The notes beneath the pieces were generated by a model. The model had not been told where the DNA came from. It searched no databases and worked only from the letters and a program-made list of their open reading frames with translations. Below, piece by piece: positions 30,937 to 37,799 of a stretch of 37,799 nt of DNA. How positions within the stretch are numbered: the first letter of the stretch is position 1; each line of letters begins with the position of its first letter. Origin of the DNA: UBA1140 sp964573285 (GTDB lineage: Bacteria; Campylobacterota; Campylobacteria; Campylobacterales; Sulfurovaceae); contig CAZNJD010000078.1 in assembly GCA_964573285.1 (NCBI GenBank), forward strand, positions 1 through 37,799, read 5' to 3'. The position numbers and the translations under genes are program-made.

Positions 30937-33900
30937 ATGGTTAAGAAAATGAATAAGAGAGAACCTTCTTTCTTCGAGAGTAGAAGAACCTTTCTAAAAG
31001 GAACAGCATATACAGTTGCAGGAGCAACTATAGCTAAAGGTGTATTTAATACTATCGTTGATACACCTGCAATGGCTGAAGATACAAAGTTCACAGCAAC
31101 ACCACAGAGTCTCTCTTTCTATCCATCTCTTGAAGAGTGGGATAGCTTTACAGAACTTGATGGTACTGATTGGAAAAGAGGTGGAGTTAGCAGAAATGGT
31201 ATAAAGAGTGATGCAAATCCAGATGGAATAAAAGCTACTGAGTATATGCTTGTTCCTACTGTATGTTCTAACTGTGAAGCAGCTTGTGGATTAACTGCTT
31301 GGGTTGATATTGGAGAGTATAAAAAATCAAAAAATCCTAAAGACCTTAAAGTTCGTAAATATATGGGTAATCCACTTCATGCAGGTAGTAGAGGTAGAAA
31401 CTGTGCTAAAGGATATGCAGTTAAATCTCAAATGTATGACCCCGATAGAATTCCTTTTCCTTTAAAAAGAGCACCTGGAAGCAAAAGGGGTGAGGGTAAA
31501 TGGATTAGAAGTAGCTGGGATGAGGCTATGAAAGAGATTGGTACAAAAATGTATGACACCTTAAAAAAAGGTGATGAGATGTCAAGAAAACTAATTATGT
31601 ATCATGTTGGACGACCAAACGAAAATGGTTTCTCTGGTAGAATTCCTCACTCTATGGGTTGTGATGGATTTGATTCACATACCAATATTTGTAGTGCTGG
31701 AGCTAGAGAAGCGACAATTCAATGGGCAAATGATGATAGAAATTCACCAGACTGGGCAAATGCTAAACTTATATTTTTACAATCAGCTCACTTGGCAGAT
31801 GCAGGTCACTATTTCCAACAAGCAGCAGGACATATTAGTGATGCCAAAAGAAAAGGTGCAAAAGTTATTGTTATGGACCCTAGACTCTCTAACTCTGCGG
31901 GTATAGCTGACCTTTGGGTTCCAATATGGCCTGGAACTGAAGCTGCGTTATATCTCTATCTTGCAAATAGAATTCTAAATGAAAAAGATATTAATGGTAA
32001 TGATTTAGTTGCTCATGAACATGTCAAAAACTGGTTTAACTGGGATAGACTAATGGCAAACAAAGAGTATCTAGCTTATTTAGTCAAACAAGGTTATATC
32101 AAATCAGTACCAGAAGGTGATAGCTACGAAGATTTCATTAAAATGATTGCTGAAATGTACTCTCCATATACACTTGATTTTGTTGTAAAAGAGTGTAGAG
32201 TAGAGGCTAGAATAGTTGAAAAACTTTATGAAATGTTTATAGATGCAGGAGACAAGATAGCCACTTATATCTGGAGAGCTGGAACTATTGGTCACCGTGG
32301 TGGTTGGATGAATGGACGAGCTGGTTTCTTGTCTATCGCACTAAGAGGAGCATTATCTGGTGATGTTGGTAATGTGGGTATGCACCATTGGCATGAAATT
32401 TCTGTAAATGGTAGAGGTGAAGCTGCAACTGTAGCAGGTGAGAGACCTGGTAAAGTTGATGTTTGGAATGAGTTAGCATGGCCACCAGAATATCCGTTGA
32501 GTGCTTATGAGATGAGTCATATGTTACCTCACCTACTTCTTGATGATAAGTGGAGAGAGAAATGGAAAGCTAAAGGCTTAACAAATATTCCTAATAAATT
32601 AGCTGTTTGGGTTCCTAGAATGTATAATCCTGTATGGATTAATCCTGATGGATTTAGATGGATTGAAGCTCTAAAAAGAGAAGATAAAATAGAACTTAGT
32701 TTTAACTTATCTCCAACTTGGTCAGAGACAAATTGGTATTGTGATTATATTTTACCAGTTGGACTCGCAGGTGAAAGACATGACCAACATTCATCTCCAA
32801 CACTTCCTGCTAGATGGACAGGATTTAGACAACCAGCTCTTAGAGTTGCATTAGAAAAAATGGGATGGAAACCTAAACACCCAGCAAGAGGAACACTAGA
32901 AGCTCATATGGCATCAGGTCTTGGTGAAGTTTGGGAAGAGGTAGAGTTTTGGGCAAACCTAATGGTTGATTATGTTGACCCTTCAGGAGAGTTAGGTATT
33001 AGAAAATATTGGGCATCAAAAGAAGACCCAACAAGAGCTGTATCTATTGCAGAGTGGTATCAAGCAGCATTTGAGTTGTTACCAAATCTTAGAAAAACAG
33101 CCAAAGCCAAATATCCTAACTCCAAATATCCTAACTATGAGCTAATTAGAGATATGGGTACATGGTTAGAAGAGGATAATATCTATAAACCTCAAGAGAG
33201 ACCACTTAAAAAAGAGGGCAATAAATATATTGCTCATGGACATGAGTATGAAGAGAGTGAAATTGAAAAAGATAAATTTGGTGCATTATGGGTAGAACAT
33301 AATGGTGACAAAAAATCTATAGGTGTTGAAGTTGATGGTGAAGTAAAACAAGGTTTCCATACACTAAGTAAAAAACTAGAGTTCTTCTCAGAGTGGCTAT
33401 CTGAATGGAAATGGCCTGAATATGCTATTCCTATCTATCCAACTACAAAAGAACAGAGAAAGAAAATGGTTCATATTGTAACACAGGTACACCATGACTT
33501 TATGACTAAAGAGAATGAGTTTGCATTAAATACAGTATTTAGATTGCCATATAATATTCATACTCGTTCAGTAAACTCCAAACATCTTATGGAGATAAGT
33601 CAAAATCATAATCCAGTATGGATTAATACAGATGATGCTAAGAGACTAAATATCAAACAGGGTGATGCAATTAAAGTAACTATTATTGATACTGTATCAG
33701 GATTAGAGAGTGGTTATTATATTGCTATGGCTGTACCAACAGAAGCTGGTATGCCAGGAGTACTACACAACTCTCATCATGCTGGACGATGGAAACTCAA
33801 AAATGCTGTTGATATTCCTGGATTTAGTCATGCGTTAGGTGTTATGGGACTAGGCGCACCACTTTATGATATAACAATGGATGGCAAAATCGGTACACTC

Positions 33901-34281
33901 AAACCCAAAGAAGGTATCAAAGCTGGAATGATAGCAAGAAAAGATACATGGCAGTTCAAAGAGTATAATAAAGACCTTGATAATATCTGGTGGGATGGAC
34001 TAAGTGGTGCATGGCAGAATGCTGTAGCTCCTACACACCCAGACCCAATTGCAGGTAATCATGCTTGGCATCAAAAAGTTAGAATTGAACCAGCAGGTAA
34101 TGATGATATAATCGGTGATATCTATGTAAACTATGAAAACAATATGAAAGTTTATAAAGCATGGAGAGATACGCTAACTAGACCTCTTCAAGCAGGTGAT
34201 AAACTTAGAAGACCAAAACATATCAAAAGACCAGTTGTGCCTTTATCCAATAAAGCATATGCTGTTGATATTAAAAGTTAA
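30937..34281 (+). CDS. Tat-exported molybdopterin oxidoreductase, catalytic subunit (probable sulfur-compound reductase)
   Basis: A 1114-residue DMSO-reductase superfamily enzyme. The Tat signal is SRRTFLKGTAYTVAGATIA with Arg16-Arg17. The N-terminal [4Fe-4S] ligands are Cys110, Cys113, Cys117 and Cys156 (VCSNCEAACG ... RNCAKGY). A likely molybdenum ligand is Cys252 in HTNICSAGAREAT. The C-terminal molybdopterin-binding domain contains NPVWINTDDAKRLNIKQGDAIKV. The length, the B-C-A order and the NrfD partner resemble tetrathionate reductase TtrA and the large polysulfide/sulfur reductases (PsrA, SreA). Arsenate reductase or a reverse-acting sulfite dehydrogenase remain possible. AAGGAG precedes the start. 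A hairpin follows the stop. Confidence 0.85.
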   Translation: MVKKMNKREPSFFESRRTFLKGTAYTVAGATIAKGVFNTIVDTPAMAEDTKFTATPQSLSFYPSLEEWDSFTELDGTDWKRGGVSRNGIKSDANPDGIKATEYMLVPTVCSNCEAACGLTAWVDIGEYKKSKNPKDLKVRKYMGNPLHAGSRGRNCAKGYAVKSQMYDPDRIPFPLKRAPGSKRGEGKWIRSSWDEAMKEIGTKMYDTLKKGDEMSRKLIMYHVGRPNENGFSGRIPHSMGCDGFDSHTNICSAGAREATIQWANDDRNSPDWANAKLIFLQSAHLADAGHYFQQAAGHISDAKRKGAKVIVMDPRLSNSAGIADLWVPIWPGTEAALYLYLANRILNEKDINGNDLVAHEHVKNWFNWDRLMANKEYLAYLVKQGYIKSVPEGDSYEDFIKMIAEMYSPYTLDFVVKECRVEARIVEKLYEMFIDAGDKIATYIWRAGTIGHRGGWMNGRAGFLSIALRGALSGDVGNVGMHHWHEISVNGRGEAATVAGERPGKVDVWNELAWPPEYPLSAYEMSHMLPHLLLDDKWREKWKAKGLTNIPNKLAVWVPRMYNPVWINPDGFRWIEALKREDKIELSFNLSPTWSETNWYCDYILPVGLAGERHDQHSSPTLPARWTGFRQPALRVALEKMGWKPKHPARGTLEAHMASGLGEVWEEVEFWANLMVDYVDPSGELGIRKYWASKEDPTRAVSIAEWYQAAFELLPNLRKTAKAKYPNSKYPNYELIRDMGTWLEEDNIYKPQERPLKKEGNKYIAHGHEYEESEIEKDKFGALWVEHNGDKKSIGVEVDGEVKQGFHTLSKKLEFFSEWLSEWKWPEYAIPIYPTTKEQRKKMVHIVTQVHHDFMTKENEFALNTVFRLPYNIHTRSVNSKHLMEISQNHNPVWINTDDAKRLNIKQGDAIKVTIIDTVSGLESGYYIAMAVPTEAGMPGVLHNSHHAGRWKLKNAVDIPGFSHALGVMGLGAPLYDITMDGKIGTLKPKEGIKAGMIARKDTWQFKEYNKDLDNIWWDGLSGAWQNAVAPTHPDPIAGNHAWHQKVRIEPAGNDDIIGDIYVNYENNMKVYKAWRDTLTRPLQAGDKLRRPKHIKRPVVPLSNKAYAVDIKS

Positions 34282-34290
34282 TTCTTTTTT

Positions 34291-34318
34291 AACTTGTGGG
34301 CATTTTTGCTCACAAGTT
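34291..34318 (+). terminator. Hairpin between the catalytic subunit and the chaperone gene
   Basis: AACTTGTGGGC (34291-34301) pairs with GCTCACAAGTT (34308-34318): 11 pairs, one of them G-U, with the loop ATTTTT, followed by ATACCTTTTT. It may terminate or attenuate, or protect the 3' end of the BCA mRNA. Confidence 0.65.
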
Positions 34319-34402
34319 ATACCTTTTTCACAATCAATATTTTTTCACTCATATTTATTTTGAAAGTGGTATTATTTTGATAAATTTAAAAAGAGGTTAT
34401 TT

Positions 34403-35038
34403 ATGAACATAACAAAAGAAGAGATAGCAAATCGTATAACACTATATTCCCTTATCTCAAGAGTAATGATTATAGAAGTGGACAAAGAGTTTTTGGAGTT
34501 TTTGGAATTTAATTTAGATATATTAGAGCTATTTCCAAACTACAAAAATTGGAATAAACGAAAAGAGTTTAGTAATACAATTCTAAAAGAGCGATATTTA
34601 GATGTCGATTATGCTAATCTATTTTTGCTTCATCTTGTACCTTATGAGAGTTTTTATACTAGAGATGACCAGATGATAGAGAGTGGTGGAGATAATCCTG
34701 TACTATCACTATATAATAGTTTTGATTTTAGAGTAGAACTAGAAAAAGCTAGAGTAGTAAGTCCAGACCATATTGGTGTAGAGTTAGAGTTTATGTATAT
34801 GCTATGTATTGCTCTCGAAAAAGCTTATGAAGCAAGAGACCAACAAGGTATTCAAGAGATTTTACAAGTGCAAAAAGGATTTATGCAAGAGCATCTACTA
34901 AATTGGTCACCAATGTTTCTAATAAATATGAAAAAAGAGTCAAGAACACCACTCTATCATGATGGTGCAGATTTGGCTTTAGAGTTTATGTTAAATGATT
35001 TTGAGTATATTAATGAGAAATTAGAAGAGTTAAATTAG
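34403..35038 (+). CDS. TorD/DmsD-family molybdoenzyme chaperone
   Basis: A 211-residue helical cytoplasmic chaperone that holds the Tat signal of the molybdenum subunit until cofactor insertion is complete. The family pattern YANLFLLHLVPYESFY (residues 70-85) and the signature PDHIGVELEFMYML (121-134) are clear. It is the natural partner of the 1114-residue enzyme upstream, 121 bases away. AAAGAGG precedes the ATG. Its stop is directly followed by the start of the ferredoxin-like gene. Confidence 0.88.
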   Translation: MNITKEEIANRITLYSLISRVMIIEVDKEFLEFLEFNLDILELFPNYKNWNKRKEFSNTILKERYLDVDYANLFLLHLVPYESFYTRDDQMIESGGDNPVLSLYNSFDFRVELEKARVVSPDHIGVELEFMYMLCIALEKAYEARDQQGIQEILQVQKGFMQEHLLNWSPMFLINMKKESRTPLYHDGADLALEFMLNDFEYINEKLEELN

Positions 35039-36145
35039 ATGTATTTGAAGTTTGATGTTACCTCTTGTATCAGAGCTACTAGTAAATTTTCAGAGTGTAC
35101 TAAATGTGTTGATATTTGTCCTGTAGATACTATTATAATATCTAAGAGTAATATTCCTGCATTTACACCAGTTGAGTGTATTAACTGTGGTGGTTGTGTA
35201 GGTGTATGTCCTACAGAGTCATTTTCTCTTTCAGGGTTTTCAACTATTGAGTTTTTTTTCAAATTTTTGGAGGAAAATAATAGCAAATTGGCTTGTCAAA
35301 AAGATTTATACTCATGTTTATCTATATTGAGTGTAGAACATCTTATATCTTTAGCACTAGCCAATAATGAACCTATAATTATGGATGCTTACGGATGTCA
35401 TTGTGGTGGAGATAATAATAAATTACAAAATCAACTCTTGAGAAATATAGAAGAGGCAAACTTTATACTATCTAGTATATCAGATAAGCAGATAGAGATT
35501 AAGTCACTACAATCCAGAGAAGATAAAGTGAAAAAGAGTACATCATCAAATAGGCGTTCATTTTTATCTCTTAAAGGGGCTATAAAAAGCAAAAAATCTT
35601 TTGATGAAGCAGTAGTAGCAGATGAACTCAAAGAGTTTGGTATAGATAGTATAGCTATTGCAGGTATTAAAGAAAAAAGAATTCCTGATAAAAGAAAACT
35701 ACTATTTTCTATCCTAAAAAGAGAACCCAAACCTGATAATTATGATGTATTGGCACAAGAAGATATTAGTTTTACTTCCCAAAAATTTATAGATGAGAGT
35801 TGTACTAATTGCCAAATATGTTATCGTATTTGTCCCACAGGGGCATTGAGTAGTGATAATAAATTCTCAGTTATAAATTTTGATGCCATGATGTGTGTTA
35901 AATGTCATCTATGTCATGATGCATGTGAACTAGACTCTATACATCTACAGAGAGGATTTGAAATCAAAGAGTTTTTTGAACCAACTCAAAGAATTTTGGC
36001 GAAATTTAATATTAAAAGATGTAATGAGTGTGGAAATTACTTTACATATACAGATGGGCTTATCGAGTGTCCAAGATGTAGAGTAGAAGAAGAAGAGGCA
36101 ATAATATTACATAGTAATGCTAGATTGATGATAAATCAAAAATAG
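35039..36145 (+). CDS. Multi-cluster 4Fe-4S ferredoxin-like protein with C-terminal zinc ribbon
   Basis: A 368-residue protein without a signal peptide. Fe-S motifs: Cys20/Cys23/Cys27-Pro with an upstream Cys10; Cys47/50/53/57-Pro; and a second pair near the C-terminus, SCTNCQICYRICPTGAL and MCVKCHLCHDACELDSI. A middle domain carries extra cysteines (ACQKDLYSC, GCHCGGDNN). The end, CNECGNYFTYTDGLIECPRC, is a four-Cys zinc ribbon. So about four [4Fe-4S] clusters plus one metal site are expected. It immediately follows the TorD-type gene. It could donate electrons during maturation or link the complex to another pool. The SreD-type accessory of archaeal sulfur reductase clusters is a possible parallel (from memory). 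Confidence 0.75.
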   Translation: MYLKFDVTSCIRATSKFSECTKCVDICPVDTIIISKSNIPAFTPVECINCGGCVGVCPTESFSLSGFSTIEFFFKFLEENNSKLACQKDLYSCLSILSVEHLISLALANNEPIIMDAYGCHCGGDNNKLQNQLLRNIEEANFILSSISDKQIEIKSLQSREDKVKKSTSSNRRSFLSLKGAIKSKKSFDEAVVADELKEFGIDSIAIAGIKEKRIPDKRKLLFSILKREPKPDNYDVLAQEDISFTSQKFIDESCTNCQICYRICPTGALSSDNKFSVINFDAMMCVKCHLCHDACELDSIHLQRGFEIKEFFEPTQRILAKFNIKRCNECGNYFTYTDGLIECPRCRVEEEEAIILHSNARLMINQK

Positions 36146-36203
36146 ACAATTATTATACGATTTACTAATGTTATTTTGAATATTTTTTAGATAAGGGGTA
36201 ATA

Positions 36204-36674
36204 ATGAAACCAGAAGAGATTAAACCTGATACAGAACTTTGTACAATTATAGGATATAATGCACAAACAGGCAATAGAAGAGGATATTTTAATAAAATAT
36301 TAAGACTTAATGAGCTTAATGCAACAGCAATTGCACTAAATATCAAAGATGAACATTTTGATTTTACTATGAAAAATTTAGCTAATTCAAAAGTGACTAG
36401 AATGATGATAGAACCCGAATTTCAAGCCCAAGCATTACAATATTGTGATAAGCTAGATGAACGGTCAAAAGTTCGTGGATTAGTTGGATTTGTGGAGGTT
36501 ATCAACGGTAAGATTATGGGATATAATCTTGATATAGCAATAGATGATTTGGTTGACAATCCAGAATTCTATGATGGAAATATGATTTTGGCTGTACGAA
36601 TGATGTTACTTGCTAATCGTTGGTACAATATTAAAGTAGATATGGATTTAGTTCCCATAATTATACAAAAATAG
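36204..36674 (+). CDS. Stand-alone shikimate dehydrogenase substrate-domain-like protein
   Basis: A 156-residue cytoplasmic protein that reads like the N-terminal substrate-binding domain of AroE without the NADP domain. ELCTIIGYNAQTGNRRGYFNKILRLNELNATAIALNI (residues 11-47) follows the pattern of the AroE start with its Ser-X-Ser and His-Asn region. CDKLDERSKVRGLVGFVEVI (81-100) and NGKIMGYNLDIAI (101-113) match the AroE stretch that ends in Gly-Tyr-Asn-Thr-Asp. The SxS...HN substrate residues and the catalytic Lys of the VT-P-K motif are not preserved (VTRMMIEPE), but the Asp of NLD is. It is probably not a shikimate dehydrogenase. It is 9 bases before the next unknown gene in the molybdoenzyme cluster. 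Confidence 0.55.
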   Translation: MKPEEIKPDTELCTIIGYNAQTGNRRGYFNKILRLNELNATAIALNIKDEHFDFTMKNLANSKVTRMMIEPEFQAQALQYCDKLDERSKVRGLVGFVEVINGKIMGYNLDIAIDDLVDNPEFYDGNMILAVRMMLLANRWYNIKVDMDLVPIIIQK

Positions 36675-36682
36675 GAGATAAA

Positions 36683-37144
36683 ATGTTAAAAGAGAATGAC
36701 TTAGCTAATTTGAGAGCTGAATTTGAAGCTATGAAAGGTGGTGAAAAGTTTTGTAGTGATGGAAGTTGTAGTACAGATGAAGAGATAGATTTGAAAGACT
36801 ATCCAAGCTATACGGAAGCACTATATGCTCAAATAGTAGCACCACATATTAGTGGTATATATTTATCAAGATGGGATATAAAAGAGATTGCAGATACAGC
36901 AGGTGACTCTATGTCTATTCACCCTAGAAAAAGAATGTTTGAACTTCTAATGAAATATGCAGTAAGTCAAGAGAGAATGCAGATGGTACTAGATGCAATA
37001 AAAACACATATAGAAGAGAAAATAGAGATATATGAGGAGTTTCAAAAGACATTCCCTCACTCCAAAGTTATATTTGAGGAGAAAATAGTAAAAGCTAGAA
37101 AAACTATTAATACATTTCCTCATATTATAAGTGAATATTTTTAG
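36683..37144 (+). CDS. Unknown helical protein of the molybdoenzyme cluster
   Basis: A 153-residue soluble protein. A short N-terminal helix (DLANLRAEFEAMK) leads to a small Cys pair (FCSDGSCSTDEE). A longer helical part follows: YTEALYAQIVAPHISGIYLS, RKRMFELLMKYAVSQERMQMVL and AIKTHIEEKIEIYEEFQK. I do not recognise the family. It begins 9 bases after the AroE-like gene with AGGAG upstream, so the pair is cotranscribed. Helical character and position suggest a second assembly factor, but this is only inference. Confidence 0.65.
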   Translation: MLKENDLANLRAEFEAMKGGEKFCSDGSCSTDEEIDLKDYPSYTEALYAQIVAPHISGIYLSRWDIKEIADTAGDSMSIHPRKRMFELLMKYAVSQERMQMVLDAIKTHIEEKIEIYEEFQKTFPHSKVIFEEKIVKARKTINTFPHIISEYF

Positions 37145-37151
37145 ATTTAAG

Positions 37152-37616
37152 ATGAAAAAGTTTATATCACTATTTATACTCTTATTTCTGCTTACTGGAT
37201 GTATCCAAAGGCAAAAGAGCTTGGATAATAATATTAGTGGTTCAACAAATATTATTCTAAAAACAGCAAAAAAATATTTAGGAAAACCATATAGATATGG
37301 AGCTACAGGACCAAATAGTTTTGACTGTTCAGGATTTGTATATGCTGTATTTAAAGAGATTGGAATAGCAATTCCTAGAACATCTATAGACCAATCAAAA
37401 ATAATAGGTAAAAAACTTTCTAAAAATGAGCTAAAAGCTGGAGATTTATTATCTTTTGACACCTCACTTAAAGGATATATAAACCATTCAGGCATATATA
37501 TAGGCAATCATAAGTTTATACATGCAAGTAGTGGCAAAGCTCACTCTGTAACTATATCAAGCTTAGATGGTTGGTACAAAGATAAATTTAGATGGGGCAA
37601 AAGAGTAAAAAAATAA
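37152..37616 (+). CDS. NlpC/P60-family peptidoglycan hydrolase lipoprotein (Spr-like)
   Basis: A 154-residue lipoprotein: signal MKKFISLFILLFLLTGC with lipobox Cys17. The NlpC/P60 catalytic set is Cys59 (SFDCSGFVY), His112 (NHSGIYIG) and His124 (KFIHASSG), with the 12-residue His-His spacing of Spr. Such enzymes cut peptide cross-links in the cell wall. The start is taken as ATG 37152; the in-frame GTG at 37131 would overlap the preceding gene and spoil the signal peptide. The ribosome binding site is weak (TTTAAG), which suggests coupling to the upstream gene, 7 bases away. Confidence 0.88.
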   Translation: MKKFISLFILLFLLTGCIQRQKSLDNNISGSTNIILKTAKKYLGKPYRYGATGPNSFDCSGFVYAVFKEIGIAIPRTSIDQSKIIGKKLSKNELKAGDLLSFDTSLKGYINHSGIYIGNHKFIHASSGKAHSVTISSLDGWYKDKFRWGKRVKK

Positions 37617-37638
37617 CAGTTTGGATATTTTTTATAAA

Positions 37639-37657
37639 ACTAAAGAGAAAGTTTAGT
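37639..37657 (-). terminator. Minus-strand terminator facing the NlpC gene
   Basis: ACTAAA and TTTAGT form a 6-bp stem with a 7-base loop. On the minus strand it is followed by TTTTATAAAAAA, a reasonable U-tract; on the plus strand no T-run follows. It should end transcription of the reading frame entering from the right. Confidence 0.55.
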
Positions 37658-37708
37658 CAACCGTTCAATAAAACTTACTCAAACCTCTCCATAGCTAAGT
37701 TTAATAAC

Positions 37709-37799
37709 CTAAGCTACAGATTTGGTCTGTCGTTTACTTCCTGCTTCAATGATACTGGTTAAATTTAGAAGTCCAGCCTCTAAATTCATTGCCGTTATC
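37709..37799 (-). CDS. C-terminal fragment of an unidentified protein (runs off the window)
   Basis: A minus-strand frame enters from the window edge and stops with TAG at 37709-37711. The visible end is 29 residues (AMNLEAGLLNLTSIIEAG, then SKRQTKSVA). Its base composition is clearly richer in GC than the neighbouring genes, and a minus-strand terminator follows. This would fit the end of a transferred or mobile-element gene, but the fragment is too short to identify, and another frame could be the true one. Confidence 0.35.
   Translation of the reverse strand, partial: ITAMNLEAGLLNLTSIIEAGSKRQTKSVA

Noticed and set aside
1..37799. Searched for tRNA genes, rRNA, CRISPR arrays, complete insertion sequences and phage genes
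   Set aside because: No cloverleaf-like sequence, no regularly spaced direct repeats and no recognisable complete transposase, integrase or phage structural gene were seen.

Overview
The window looks like a chromosomal piece of a Campylobacterota (Epsilonproteobacteria) genome, probably a Sulfurovum- or Sulfurimonas-like sulfur-cycling bacterium. It is AT-rich (roughly 30% GC by eye) and densely coded. The evidence is gene order: bamD next to lon, rpmJ-rpsM-rpsK-rpsD-rpoA-rplQ, and nfu-TPR protein-murE. Many proteins are also of epsilon type, and the respiratory molybdoenzyme cluster fits a sulfur metabolism. The genus is an inference; no rRNA, tRNA or CRISPR array was seen.

Layout. 1-1159 (minus strand) holds the start of an AAA-type ATPase gene and hisH, separated by a compact GC-rich hairpin repeat. 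1270-9366 is a surface-glycan region. A glycosyltransferase plus capsule-synthesis-like pair on the plus strand faces a paralogous pair on the minus strand, with two small lipoprotein genes between them. The minus-strand pair ends an operon that starts with a CDP-glycerol glycerophosphotransferase-like gene, a UDP-glucuronate 4-epimerase-like gene and an lpxL-type acyltransferase gene. 9452-10817 holds a membrane-anchored phosphatase, yidD and a small exported repeat protein. 10888-15228 holds pyrC-cysK/M, a lipoprotein, an outer-membrane barrel and proC. 15339-21622 holds bamD-lon and the alpha ribosomal operon behind a leader that can fold in alternative ways. 21874-28962 is mostly housekeeping: a 35-residue membrane protein, a DUF2062 protein, nfu, a TPR-like protein, murE, hemB, ribA, rsmG, two small proteins, dapE and a coiled-coil protein.

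29218-37144 is the most interesting block. It encodes a four-cluster Fe-S subunit, an NrfD/PsrC-type membrane subunit and a Tat-exported 1114-residue molybdopterin oxidoreductase, in the order B-C-A. These are followed by a TorD-type chaperone, a multi-cluster ferredoxin-like protein with a zinc ribbon, a stand-alone protein resembling the substrate-binding domain of shikimate dehydrogenase, and a protein of unknown family. The first three should form a quinone-linked respiratory complex, most likely reducing a sulfur compound (polysulfide, sulfur, tetrathionate or thiosulfate). The last four look like maturation, electron-transfer or regulatory accessories. An NlpC/P60 lipoprotein follows, and the window ends inside an unidentified minus-strand reading frame with its own terminator.

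All assignments come from reading motifs and gene context. No database search was possible.
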